Of a DNA stretch of 23,425 nucleotides, positions 7,459 to 12,649 are shown in pieces. The notes beneath the pieces are model-generated. The model did not search any database. It saw only the letters and a program-made list of their open reading frames with translations, and was not told where the DNA came from. This stretch comes from a virus: positions 1 through 23,425 of the IMG/VR virus record IMGVR_UViG_3300047094_001324; one strand, written 5' to 3'. The translations under genes were made by a program, and so were the position numbers. Each line of letters opens with the position of its first letter. Position 1 is the first letter of the stretch.

Positions 7459-7530
7459 ATGATAGGTAGTTTAGTGTATGTAAGTTTGTTATTGAATGTA
7501 GTATTAATTTTAAAATTGATACGCAAATGA
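7459..7530 (+). CDS. Membrane micro-protein (23 aa)
   Basis: Encodes MIGSLVYVSLLLNVVLILKL followed by IRK: one hydrophobic helix with a short basic end, the shape expected of a single-pass peptide with its C terminus in the cytoplasm. The stop overlaps the start of the next micro-gene (ATGATG), which itself overlaps gene 7613. This chain of start/stop overlaps is the main evidence that it is translated. The start is preceded by AAAAAAAGATAAGAT, a modest purine-rich stretch. Function unknown. Confidence 0.5.
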   Translation: MIGSLVYVSLLLNVVLILKLIRK

Positions 7531-7616
7531 TGATAGTAATGGGAATTTTAATTGTTGTTGCGATAGTGTTAACAACTGTGTTAGTGATGGACATTTTAAT
7601 TGATATAATAATATGA
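7527..7616 (+). CDS. Membrane micro-protein (29 aa)
   Basis: Starts with two Met codons (7527 or 7530) and reads MMIVMGILIVVAIVLTTVLV followed by MDILIDIII. It is almost entirely hydrophobic, with two Asp residues near the end. The start overlaps the stop of the 23-residue micro-gene by four bases, and its own stop overlaps the ATG of gene 7613 (ATGA). Such tight coupling on both sides is typical of a real operon member. Function unknown; a role in membrane modification or as a lysis accessory is possible. Confidence 0.5.
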   Translation: MMIVMGILIVVAIVLTTVLVMDILIDIII

Positions 7617-8143
7617 AATACTACAAAATAATTTTGGCCGGTAAAGGAGCTGAACTTTACCCATTTCAATTAAACACAAAACAATACGAAACTTTTCGTG
7701 ATAACGGGGTAGAACAAGATGAGATGGAATGCGATGATATATGTGAAATATTAGAAGTTGAAAGTTTCCTTGATTCGACAAACGAATCTATTATGGGGCC
7801 TTTTGCGGATTCATTTATTTTAAGAGTTGAAGATGAGTATGGAAAAGTTGTTTATGAAACAGAAGTTTTGGATATAAAAAAAATTGATTACGAAGAAAAA
7901 TATTGTAGTAATAAAGCTTTTTTAATTGTTGAAAATTATTGTAAAGGTGAACAAGTAATTTATGATATACCACTTGAAGAAGATTTTGATATTGATAAAT
8001 TAAGATTAAAAGTCTATGATGTTGGTTGTAGAGTCGAAGTAGTAAACGAAATTATATATGATGAAAAATCATATGAAATTTATAAATCATATGGTGATAC
8101 AACTAGTAAAGGATTTAATTATCATTTAACCGCAGGAATTTAA
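7613..8143 (+). CDS. Hypothetical protein (176 aa)
   Basis: Unrecognised soluble, acidic protein starting MKYYKIILAGKGAELYPFQL. The N-terminal half contains an acidic patch (EQDEMECDDICEILEVE, about 34-50), and repeated short beta-type segments follow. No catalytic motif or signal peptide is visible. It is joined by ATGA overlap to the membrane micro-gene upstream and lies five bases before the DNA methyltransferase, so it belongs to the same transcript. It may be a partner of the micro-proteins, but this rests only on coupling. Confidence 0.75.
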   Translation: MKYYKIILAGKGAELYPFQLNTKQYETFRDNGVEQDEMECDDICEILEVESFLDSTNESIMGPFADSFILRVEDEYGKVVYETEVLDIKKIDYEEKYCSNKAFLIVENYCKGEQVIYDIPLEEDFDIDKLRLKVYDVGCRVEVVNEIIYDEKSYEIYKSYGDTTSKGFNYHLTAGI

Positions 8144-8148
8144 AAATT

Positions 8149-8997
8149 ATGGAAACAGGAAAAATAATAAATGGAGATTGTATTGAGGTAATGAAAACAT
8201 TATCTGATGGGTGTGTTGATTTGGTTGTGACATCACCACCATATAATTGCGGAATTAAATATGATACCCACATAGATGACTTACCTATGGATAAATATTG
8301 GGGTTGGACAAGAGAATGGTTAACAGAAACTTACCGATTGATTAAAGATGACGGTAGAGTCTCAATTAACATTCCCTACGAAGTGAATGTTCAAGATAGA
8401 GGAGGTAGAGTATTTTTTGTTTCAGAATTTTATCAAATAATGAAAGAGGTTGGATTTAAATTCTTTGGAATCGTGGATTTAGAAGAAGATTCGCCACACA
8501 GAAGTAAGACAACCGCATGGGGTTCTTGGATGAGTCCTAGTTCTCCATATATTTATAATCCAAAAGAATGTGTAATATTAGCTTATAAAAAACAACACAT
8601 TAAAAAAGTTAAAGGTGAGCCAGAGTGGAAAGGAGTCCCAACTGAGATTGAACAGGAAGATGGGACATTAAAGAAAAAAATTGTATATGAGGAAAAAGAT
8701 AAGAAAGAGTTTATGGAACTTGTATTTGGTCAGTGGAATTACTTTGCAGATACTAAATCACTCACCAAGGCAACTTTCTCAATGGACATACCGACCAAGG
8801 CTATTAAGATACTATCCTACAAGAACGATGTAATATTAGATCCATTTGCTGGTTCAGGTACAACATTAGTGGCGGCTCAGATATTAGAACGTAGATGGTT
8901 AGGTATTGAGTTAAGTGAAAATTACAAACAAATTGCCGAAACAAGAATTAATTATTTCAAAGCTTTAGAACAAATAAAAGAACTCCCATTTAATTAA
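8149..8997 (+). CDS. Orphan DNA methyltransferase, beta class (amino-methyltransferase)
   Basis: Transfers a methyl group from S-adenosylmethionine to an exocyclic amino group in DNA. The catalytic motif IV SPPYN is at residues 29-33 and the SAM-binding motif I DPFAGSGTT is at about 230-238, the permuted order that defines the beta class. SPPY is found in both N4-cytosine and some N6-adenine enzymes, so the modified base cannot be settled. At 282 residues it is a complete enzyme. No restriction endonuclease gene is adjacent, so it is probably an orphan enzyme that marks phage DNA against host restriction or regulates it. It ends an operon: its stop lies within a strong terminator hairpin. Confidence 0.92.
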   Translation: METGKIINGDCIEVMKTLSDGCVDLVVTSPPYNCGIKYDTHIDDLPMDKYWGWTREWLTETYRLIKDDGRVSINIPYEVNVQDRGGRVFFVSEFYQIMKEVGFKFFGIVDLEEDSPHRSKTTAWGSWMSPSSPYIYNPKECVILAYKKQHIKKVKGEPEWKGVPTEIEQEDGTLKKKIVYEEKDKKEFMELVFGQWNYFADTKSLTKATFSMDIPTKAIKILSYKNDVILDPFAGSGTTLVAAQILERRWLGIELSENYKQIAETRINYFKALEQIKELPFN

Positions 8998-9015
8998 ATG
9001 GGATTTTTTATTTTT
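8984..9015 (+). terminator. Terminator after methyltransferase
   Basis: Stem TCCCATTT / AAATGGGA with an AATT loop, then a T tract (9004-9015 with one A). The TAA stop of the methyltransferase lies inside the hairpin. Confidence 0.85.
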
Positions 9016-9021
9016 ACGTAG

Positions 9022-9029
9022 TATTTATA
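9022..9029 (+). promoter_or_regulatory. TATTTATA promoter-like box after terminator
   Basis: The context GTAGTATTTATAACA lies just past the methyltransferase terminator, 14 bases before a 15-codon ORF and 106 bases before the DHH gene. It is the best placed candidate promoter for the DHH gene. Confidence 0.45.
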
Positions 9030-9043
9030 ACAAATTATTTATT

Positions 9044-9091
9044 ATGGAAGATGATTATGAATGGGGAGATCACACCATTTCTGAGTTTTAA
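9044..9091 (+). CDS. Possible leader micro-ORF (15 aa)
   Basis: Encodes MEDDYEWGDHTISEF then TAA. It is acidic, hydrophilic and non-repetitive, and it follows a TATTTATA box by 14 bases in a gap with no other gene. It may be a real small peptide, a translated leader for the DHH gene, or chance. Nothing beyond position and composition supports it. Confidence 0.25.
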   Translation: MEDDYEWGDHTISEF

Positions 9092-9124
9092 TTTATTATC
9101 TGCAAACTTTTTTTTGTTGAAAAC

Positions 9125-9132
9125 TATTTATA
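9125..9132 (+). promoter_or_regulatory. TATTTATA box three bases before DHH gene
   Basis: The context AAAACTATTTATAACT runs directly into ATG 9136, the same close spacing as at 3230-3237. Confidence 0.35.
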
Positions 9133-9135
9133 ACT

Positions 9136-10692
9136 ATGAAGAAAAAGTTAATAACGGAATCAGGAATAAGAAACATCAGAGAATTATCTAAAAGATACCC
9201 TGAGGCTAAGATATATTTTCACCAAGATTTAGATGGTGTAACCACCGCTTTAGGTATGAAAAGTTACTTAGAACAAAACGGAATAAAGGTGGTAGATGCT
9301 GAGATCATTCAATATGGTGATAAGGAATTTGCAATTAAGAAGTTGGATGCTGAGGGTGATGTTATGCCGGTGTTAGTTGACTTTGCTCACGGTAAACCAA
9401 TGTTCATTATACATACTGACCACCACGACACACAAGCGGGAGTTGAGCAAGGTACCTCAACTAATTTTAAATCTTCAAGATCTAACGTTGAGACAATATC
9501 TCAAACCGTATCTCCAAGAGATATTTTTCCATCTGACGATATCACTTTGATATCTACGGTGGATTCAGCAAATTATGCTCAACATGATATTAGTCCTGAA
9601 CAAGTAATGAACTATTTGTTTAAGGTAGATAAGGATCAATCACTACAAAAAAACAAAATGATAATGGGTATGGTTGCTAATAAATTATTATTGGCATTCA
9701 AAAACAAACCAGGGTTCTTGGAAAATATTGTAATGAATGCAAATCCATCGTTATTAAGTATATTGTTAAACATCAGATCTCAGATCAAAGAAAAAAGTTA
9801 TGCTGATGTTGGAGATTTAGAAAAAAACAAAGAGAGTTATGTTCAAACAATGAAAACTCACAAAAATGTTAAAGTTGATGATAAAATTATAGTTCAGTAT
9901 GGTGGAGGTAGTATGATGAAACCAGGATCATATGATAGATACACACCATTCAGAAATAATCCTGATGCGGACTTCTTGGTGATTGCTTGGCCATTAGGAT
10001 TGGTACAAGCGTCTTGTAATCCATTTAAGAAAGAAAGAGCACTTAAAGGTGTAAATTTAGGTGAGATCAAAGATGATGTCTTAAACAAGTGGAAATCACA
10101 ATTACAAGACAAGGACATTCCTTTATCAACAATAAAATGGATATCAGAATCAGGAAAAGGTTTTGGTGAACAATCAGTTGGTTTTACATTCAGAGATTTT
10201 AACGCCTTATATGGTAAAGAATTTAAACAAATGGCAGATGGGGAGGATATACTTGGTGATGTTGAAGAAGCAATGAAAAAACCATTCAGTAATTTAACAG
10301 ATAAAGAAATGAGAATGTTAGATTCTATTAGTGTAAACGCTTGGGATTTAATTCAATCTAATAGTGGGGGACATAAATGTATTACTAACATTTCTGGTTT
10401 AAGTTATTTAGGTAGATCTAAAAGACCACCTAAAGATAAATACAAATATAATGAAGAGTCAGATGATACACCTTATATTAAATTTACCAAGATGGTACAG
10501 AATGAATTTGTTAGAGTTTTGAAAGAAAAAATTAATGAAGATAGTGGTAATAGATATGAACCAAATTTTGAGGTTGAAATGACCGAACACGCAAGGTCAT
10601 TAGGAAATGCTAGAAAACAAGGTCAAGGATTAAGATTTTCAAGGTCGGCAGTAAAATCAAATCAAATGAGATTCAGACCAAATAATAGATAA
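9136..10692 (+). CDS. DHH-family phosphoesterase
   Basis: A 518-residue member of the DHH/DHHA1 phosphoesterases (RecJ, NrnA and relatives), manganese-dependent enzymes that cut phosphodiester bonds in single-stranded DNA, short RNA or cyclic dinucleotides. Visible motifs are HQDLDGVTT with Asp31 and Asp33, the signature DHHD at 95-98, a further VDSAN-type Asp near 136, and GGHK at 411-414 resembling the DHHA1 glycine-rich GGH site. The tail from about 480 is basic and may bind nucleic acid. The N terminus KLITESGIRNI closely resembles the leader IKLTESEIRNI of gene 12434, but here it runs straight into the catalytic domain with no cleavage spacer. It has no signal peptide. Its stop is two bases from the convergent DUF192 gene. 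Confidence 0.88.
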   Translation: MKKKLITESGIRNIRELSKRYPEAKIYFHQDLDGVTTALGMKSYLEQNGIKVVDAEIIQYGDKEFAIKKLDAEGDVMPVLVDFAHGKPMFIIHTDHHDTQAGVEQGTSTNFKSSRSNVETISQTVSPRDIFPSDDITLISTVDSANYAQHDISPEQVMNYLFKVDKDQSLQKNKMIMGMVANKLLLAFKNKPGFLENIVMNANPSLLSILLNIRSQIKEKSYADVGDLEKNKESYVQTMKTHKNVKVDDKIIVQYGGGSMMKPGSYDRYTPFRNNPDADFLVIAWPLGLVQASCNPFKKERALKGVNLGEIKDDVLNKWKSQLQDKDIPLSTIKWISESGKGFGEQSVGFTFRDFNALYGKEFKQMADGEDILGDVEEAMKKPFSNLTDKEMRMLDSISVNAWDLIQSNSGGHKCITNISGLSYLGRSKRPPKDKYKYNEESDDTPYIKFTKMVQNEFVRVLKEKINEDSGNRYEPNFEVEMTEHARSLGNARKQGQGLRFSRSAVKSNQMRFRPNNR

Positions 10693-10694
10693 TA

Positions 10695-11042
10695 TTAATC
10701 TTGTAACATTATGGTATCACCTTCGGTAATATCATACTTTATACAAGTACCACCTTTAAGTTCTAATATCATATCACCATTACCAGTATAACGATCACAC
10801 TCAGGTGTATTACATGGTTTACAATTATTATGTATTTTGTTGATTTTATTATTTTTTATAAAAATTATATCTAAAGAGATGATACAGTCCTTCATCCAAA
10901 AAGAATGATTACTGTCCTTCATTATGAATAACATACCATCAAAACTTTTGTCAAATTTTTTACCCATCATACCTTTTTGTATGTCTTTAGTGGTTATTAC
11001 ACATTTGACATTGAATAAATTATTATTTACTATTAACTCCAT
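10695..11042 (-). CDS. DUF192 family protein
   Basis: Leftward 115-residue protein matching DUF192. The core GMMGKKF...FDGMLFIMKDSNHSFWMKDCIISLDIIFI carries the conserved G-M-L-F and S-F-W-M-K-x-x-x-x-x-L-D-I-I-F-I blocks (about 24-62). The function of the family is unknown. Host members usually carry a signal peptide; this one does not, so it should remain in the cytoplasm. An insertion with several cysteines (NNCKPCNTPECDRYTG, about 73-88) is often seen in this family and may hold a metal. The start is five bases from a TATTTATA box on the minus strand in the shared divergent region with the Nudix gene. Confidence 0.88.
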   Translation of the reverse strand: MELIVNNNLFNVKCVITTKDIQKGMMGKKFDKSFDGMLFIMKDSNHSFWMKDCIISLDIIFIKNNKINKIHNNCKPCNTPECDRYTGNGDMILELKGGTCIKYDITEGDTIMLQD

Positions 11043-11047
11043 ATAGT

Positions 11048-11055
11048 TATAAATA
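11048..11055. promoter_or_regulatory. Divergent promoter-like box (TATAAATA/TATTTATA)
   Basis: Reads TATAAATA on the + strand and TATTTATA on the - strand. It fills most of the 23-base gap between the divergent DUF192 and Nudix genes, so any promoters of both genes must overlap it or lie within the coding regions. Confidence 0.4.
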
Positions 11056-11065
11056 TATTCTTATT

Positions 11066-11476
11066 ATGAAATCAAATAGAAGTTCAGGTGTAATATTAAA
11101 ATTTGGTGATAAAGTTTTGTTATGTAAACGTGCTGACCACGAAACTTATTCAGGGGAATGGTTTATTCCAACAGGTCATTTAGAAAAAAATGAAACACCA
11201 AAAGATTGTGCTTATCGTGAATTTTATGAGGAAACAAATATTAAGATTGATCAGGATATAAGTTTGGTTGGATTCATAACAAAGAAAAATAAAAAAGGAG
11301 AACCAAAGGGTTTAATTTATGTGTATTTATATGAATCTGATGAAAAAAAGATGCCAAACTTGGATAAGGCAGAAGATGGTCACGAACATTCAGATTGTGG
11401 GTTTTTTACGTTAGAAGACCTTCCTGTAGAAAAAAATGAGGAGTTATATAAGATTTTAACAAAAATTTTGTCTTAA
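11066..11476 (+). CDS. Nudix hydrolase
   Basis: Hydrolyses nucleoside diphosphates linked to another group, X. The 23-residue Nudix box begins at Gly37 (GHLEKNETPKDCAY) and continues REFYEETNI, satisfying G-x5-E-x7-REUxEExGU except that the usual Gly near the end is Asn. The N-terminal strands SSGVILKFGDKVLLCKR and EWFIPTGH are typical of the family. At 136 residues it is a single-domain member. Substrate cannot be read from the sequence; phage Nudix proteins act on damaged nucleotides, dinucleoside polyphosphates, NAD-like molecules or RNA caps. It has no signal peptide. The gene stands alone, with the DUF192 gene divergent upstream and a non-coding stretch downstream. Confidence 0.92.
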   Translation: MKSNRSSGVILKFGDKVLLCKRADHETYSGEWFIPTGHLEKNETPKDCAYREFYEETNIKIDQDISLVGFITKKNKKGEPKGLIYVYLYESDEKKMPNLDKAEDGHEHSDCGFFTLEDLPVEKNEELYKILTKILS

Positions 11477-11512
11477 AAGTAAAAATTCATTGACTTTTAC
11501 TAAAGTATTGTA

Positions 11513-11520
11513 TATTTATA
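11513..11520 (+). promoter_or_regulatory. Promoter-like element (TTGAC ... TATATTTATA)
   Basis: TTGAC at 11490-11494 is followed 16 bases later by TATATTTATA. No gene starts within 100 bases; the nearest downstream element is a hairpin and a strong terminator. Confidence 0.35.
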
Positions 11521-11524
11521 TTAC

Positions 11525-11616
11525 ACAAAAACAACCAATACCCTTCCTTTCTATGAATTAATTGGTTTATCAATATTAATCCCATATTTTTTGAGAAAAA
11601 ACTATGGGATTTTTTG
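11525..11616 (+). ncRNA. Candidate small RNA between Nudix and gene 11661
   Basis: The 184-base gap 11477-11660 holds a promoter-like element (11490-11520), then a hairpin with arms AACCAAT (11533-11539) and ATTGGTT (11561-11567), then a strong terminator at 11579-11616, but no credible ORF (the one ATG, at 11553, is followed two codons later by a stop). A transcript from about 11525 to 11616 would be about 90 bases with a 5' hairpin and a terminator hairpin. It could also be simply the 3' end of the Nudix message. I know no matching RNA family. Confidence 0.3.
11579..11616 (+). terminator. Strong terminator
   Basis: Arms AATCCCATA (11579-11587) and TATGGGATT (11603-11611), extended by TTTTTT pairing with AAAAAA inside, followed by a T tract. 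The T tract also supplies the TTTG of the promoter for gene 11661. Confidence 0.85.
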
Positions 11617-11644
11617 TGCGATGTCAATTTTATTTGTATATTTG
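11613..11644 (+). promoter_or_regulatory. Host-type (Bacteroidota) promoter for gene 11661
   Basis: TTTG at 11613-11616, a 20-base spacer, and TATATTTG at 11637-11644 fit the Bacteroidota TTTG / TAnnTTTG promoter pattern. The ATG follows 16 bases after the box, so transcription would start a few bases before the start codon. Confidence 0.65.
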
Positions 11645-11660
11645 TATAAATAAAAAACAT

Positions 11661-11993
11661 ATGGGAACTTACATTAACACATTCAAGAAAAAATTTAACA
11701 AGAAAGCAACCCTTGATGAACAAGAAATAATTGTTGGTCAGGCAACATTTTTATGTAGACAAGATTGGTTAGGTAATTACTCACCATCTGAGAATAGAGA
11801 AATGACAAGAGCTTATGCTTTGACTAAAAATGACCAACCTGAATACATTACATTTGATGGTGAAATGGTTTATAAAAATAATAAAAAAGGTGTTTGGTCA
11901 GACGGATCTGGGTTTTGGGGAGGTATTGACCATAAAAATGATTTTGTTGGGACACTAAAAAAAGTTGGTAGAAAATTTGTTATTGTTAAATAA
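11661..11993 (+). CDS. Hypothetical protein (110 aa)
   Basis: Unrecognised small soluble protein. I place the start at ATG 11661 (MGTYINTFKKKFNKK) because the in-frame ATG at 11604 lies inside the terminator hairpin and its 19 extra residues would translate the promoter. The protein has a basic N-terminal helix, then QEIIVGQATFLCRQDWLGNYSP and a C-terminal Gly/Trp-rich stretch (GVWSDGSGFWGGIDHK) that suggests a compact beta fold. No catalytic motif is visible. It is driven by a host-type promoter, which suggests expression early in infection (inference). Confidence 0.7.
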   Translation: MGTYINTFKKKFNKKATLDEQEIIVGQATFLCRQDWLGNYSPSENREMTRAYALTKNDQPEYITFDGEMVYKNNKKGVWSDGSGFWGGIDHKNDFVGTLKKVGRKFVIVK

Positions 11994-12006
11994 TTTAGTA
12001 TCTTTG
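11976..12006 (+). promoter_or_regulatory. Host-type promoter for gene 12011
   Basis: TTTG at 11976-11979, a 19-base spacer and TATCTTTG at 11999-12006. The -33 element lies within the end of the preceding gene. The box is four bases from ATG 12011, so the message would be leaderless or would start translation at ATG 12020. Confidence 0.6.
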
Positions 12007-12010
12007 ATAT

Positions 12011-12286
12011 ATGAATAAGATGGGTTTTAATATAAAAGTAGTTAGTGATAAGTTTGGTGATTTAATCAACGAGACATTCATGGATCAGACGCAATTCAAA
12101 ATCTTTTTGAAGATGGTGCACGGATCATTGGTATTAGAAGAAGACCTAAGTTTCTTCAATGGTGATACATTCTTGGTTCATATTCCAAGTAAAGTTTTGA
12201 AAGACTCTGTTATTTTCACAAACGTTAAACAAGTTTCCTTAACTGAACAAGTTAAAAGTAAAATTGAGGCGTTGGTAACAATATAA
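12011..12286 (+). CDS. Hypothetical protein (91 aa)
   Basis: Small unrecognised soluble protein. Two starts are possible: ATG 12011 (MNKMGFNIK) or ATG 12020 (MGFNIKVVSDKF). The promoter box ends four bases before the first, so the second is the more natural start for a message with a short leader. The protein contains a helical middle (MDQTQFKIFLKMVHGSL) and a basic C-terminal helix (LTEQVKSKIEALVTI). No motif is recognised. It is followed by a structured 3' region and a UUCG-type terminator. Confidence 0.7.
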   Translation: MNKMGFNIKVVSDKFGDLINETFMDQTQFKIFLKMVHGSLVLEEDLSFFNGDTFLVHIPSKVLKDSVIFTNVKQVSLTEQVKSKIEALVTI

Positions 12287-12351
12287 TTGTTTCCTTGTTT
12301 AGAAAAATAAGGTGGTGGAGTCAGACAAATATTCAATGTCGGGACTAAAAT

Positions 12352-12374
12352 GGGAACTTCGGTTCCCTTTTTTT
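12352..12374 (+). terminator. UUCG tetraloop terminator
   Basis: GGGAAC, the stable loop TTCG, GTTCCC, then seven T residues: a textbook intrinsic terminator. The 65 bases before it contain no gene but hold further short inverted repeats (for example GACA 12324-12327 with TGTC 12337-12340). Confidence 0.92.
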
Positions 12375-12397
12375 ATTTATTTTTTATTATATGGTTA

Positions 12398-12405
12398 TAT
12401 TTATA
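12398..12405 (+). promoter_or_regulatory. TATTTATA promoter-like box before the 12434/12650 operon
   Basis: Located between the UUCG terminator and ATG 12434, with 28 bases to the start. It is the only promoter candidate for the two leader-bearing peptidoglycan-binding genes. A related TATTTATG also overlaps the start codon itself (12429-12436). Confidence 0.45.
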
Positions 12406-12433
12406 TAATAAATAAATTTAATAAGCAATATTT

Positions 12434-12646
12434 ATGTTACCTAAAATAAAATTAACGGAAAGTGAAATCAGAAACATTTTGAGTCAACATGGTGTAAAAA
12501 CAAATATTTTGGTTGAACAAAGTAATTATACAACTGCAGATATACAGAGTTGGTTAAACTCAAATAAAAGTGCAGGTTTAGATGTTGACGGTAAAATGGG
12601 TATTTTAACGCTTAGGGCCATAAAAAATGCTTTAAATATAGGATAA
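12434..12646 (+). CDS. Small peptidoglycan-binding-domain protein with packaging-like leader
   Basis: A 70-residue protein in two parts. Residues 1-28 form a leader (IKLTESEIRNILSQHG, then ILVE), like those of genes 3241, 12650 and 21629, with a candidate prohead-protease site after LVE. Residues 33-69 look like a PG_binding_1 domain: TADIQSWLNSN, then GLDVDGKMGILTLRAIKNAL with the DGxxGxxT core. Such domains bind peptidoglycan and often sit on phage lysins or virion proteins. There is no hydrolase domain, so it may act as an adaptor or stay in the virion. Three bases separate it from the larger gene 12650, and the two are probably co-expressed late. Confidence 0.78.
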   Translation: MLPKIKLTESEIRNILSQHGVKTNILVEQSNYTTADIQSWLNSNKSAGLDVDGKMGILTLRAIKNALNIG

Positions 12647-12649
12647 GAT

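Noticed and set aside
8547-8554. TATTTATA inside the methyltransferase gene as a promoter
   Set aside because: It lies within coding sequence with no gene start after it; such copies are expected by chance in AT-rich DNA.
11604-11660. Upstream ATG for gene 11661
   Set aside because: It lies inside the terminator stem, and the promoter boxes at 11613-11644 come after it.
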